DNA of 22,937 nucleotides from Candidatus Bathyarchaeota archaeon (GTDB taxonomy: Archaea > Thermoproteota > Bathyarchaeia > TCS64). The translations under genes were made by a program, and so were the position numbers. The DNA lies in the NCBI GenBank assembly GCA_014729945.1, contig WJJC01000047.1, positions 1 through 22,937 on the forward strand, read 5' to 3'. This document shows, piece by piece, positions 22,611 to 22,937 of the stretch (its first letter is position 1; every line of letters begins with the position of its first letter). Below the pieces are notes generated by a model. It made no database searches, was not told the origin of the DNA, and saw only the letters and a list, made by a program, of their open reading frames with translations.

Positions 22611-22937
22611 GTGTCCAATAAGAAAAATCGGCACATCAAAACACTAGCAATAATAGCAATCAGCATAACCTTGCTAGGAATATCCGTCTGGAACACGCAG
22701 CGAAAAATCAGCTTCAGCACACTAAAGGCATGCATCATAAACCCCCTCAGCGAAGCTAATTACAGTTTTAACTTCACACAAGAAGCTATATCCTTACTTC
22801 ACGAAAATGAGTACAAAGTAGACATCTATACAGATGAAGAAGTAACTGTGCAACAACTGAAAAGCATCAAAAAATATGATCTAATCCTTCTAAGAGTTCA
22901 TAGTGGCATATTTGAGGACACGGTCTGGTTCTGTCAC
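22611..22937 (+). CDS. Exported membrane-anchored protein, 3' end beyond window
   Basis: The frame is open from GTG at 22611 to the edge, giving 109 codons without a stop. It has a basic N-terminus (VSNKKNRHIK), a hydrophobic anchor or signal (TLAIIAISITLLGISVW), then an extracytoplasmic alpha/beta start: ACIINPLSEANYSFNFTQEA, LLHENEYKVDIYTDEEVTV, KYDLILLRVHSG. From memory, archaeal surface proteins often share the phrases VD.YTGEEVTV and YDLI..RVHSG and are sometimes compared with caspase/gingipain-like peptidases; I cannot confirm that here. No ATG is available in frame. It is divergent from the helicase across about 150 bp of AT-rich DNA. Confidence 0.65.
   Translation, partial: MSNKKNRHIKTLAIIAISITLLGISVWNTQRKISFSTLKACIINPLSEANYSFNFTQEAISLLHENEYKVDIYTDEEVTVQQLKSIKKYDLILLRVHSGIFEDTVWFCH

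Noticed and set aside
1..22937. CRISPR array, insertion sequence or rRNA gene
   Set aside because: No regularly spaced direct repeats, transposase motifs with terminal repeats, or rRNA-like sequence were seen on either strand.

Overview
The window is archaeal chromosomal DNA. It carries a TFB-type transcription factor (7042-7968), an Alba chromatin protein (16809-17084), an archaellin with a class III signal peptide (16000-16611), an archaeal-type nicotinate phosphoribosyltransferase with a C-terminal zinc ribbon, and a tRNA-Met(CAU) that appears to be interrupted by a 32-nt intron in a bulge-helix-bulge context. TTG and GTG starts are common, and several starts sit behind GGTGA or GGAGG ribosome binding sites. 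No rRNA or other lineage marker is present. A TACK or Asgard-type uncultured archaeon would fit, but the sequence alone does not fix the phylum.

Left part (1-10.8 kb) is mixed housekeeping and accessory metabolism. It holds a small SpoT-type HD hydrolase, a nicotinamidase/nicotinate phosphoribosyltransferase pair with overlapping stop and start (NAD salvage), a universal stress protein whose frame is broken at a run of seven A, a YjbQ-family protein, a ferritin-like helical protein that looks leaderless, a sugar-1-phosphate nucleotidyltransferase, an MFS transporter, TFB, and a short-chain dehydrogenase divergent from two tandem creatininase-family amidohydrolases. The second creatininase overlaps a small two-helix membrane protein.

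Middle part (10.8-14.2 kb) is the most unusual. It is a tightly packed minus-strand operon of four membrane proteins, each with a strong or well-placed Shine-Dalgarno signal. The first is a DUF6754-like protein. It is followed by a six-helix protein, a protein with an extracytoplasmic alpha/beta domain between two terminal helices, and a seven-helix protein. A small soluble protein follows behind its own likely promoter. I know of no assigned function for this set. Together they look like one membrane complex and are the best candidate here for an undescribed system.

Right part (14.3-22.9 kb) has a metal-dependent amidohydrolase, a hypothetical protein, an archaellin and Alba in divergent orientation with a 27-bp palindrome and a matching half-site between them, a glycosylated surface protein with an IPGY C-terminal anchor, a P-loop-like protein, an orphan ribbon-helix-helix-like ORF, the intron-containing tRNA, a DEAD-box helicase followed by a divergent alanine racemase, and the start of an exported protein running off the edge.
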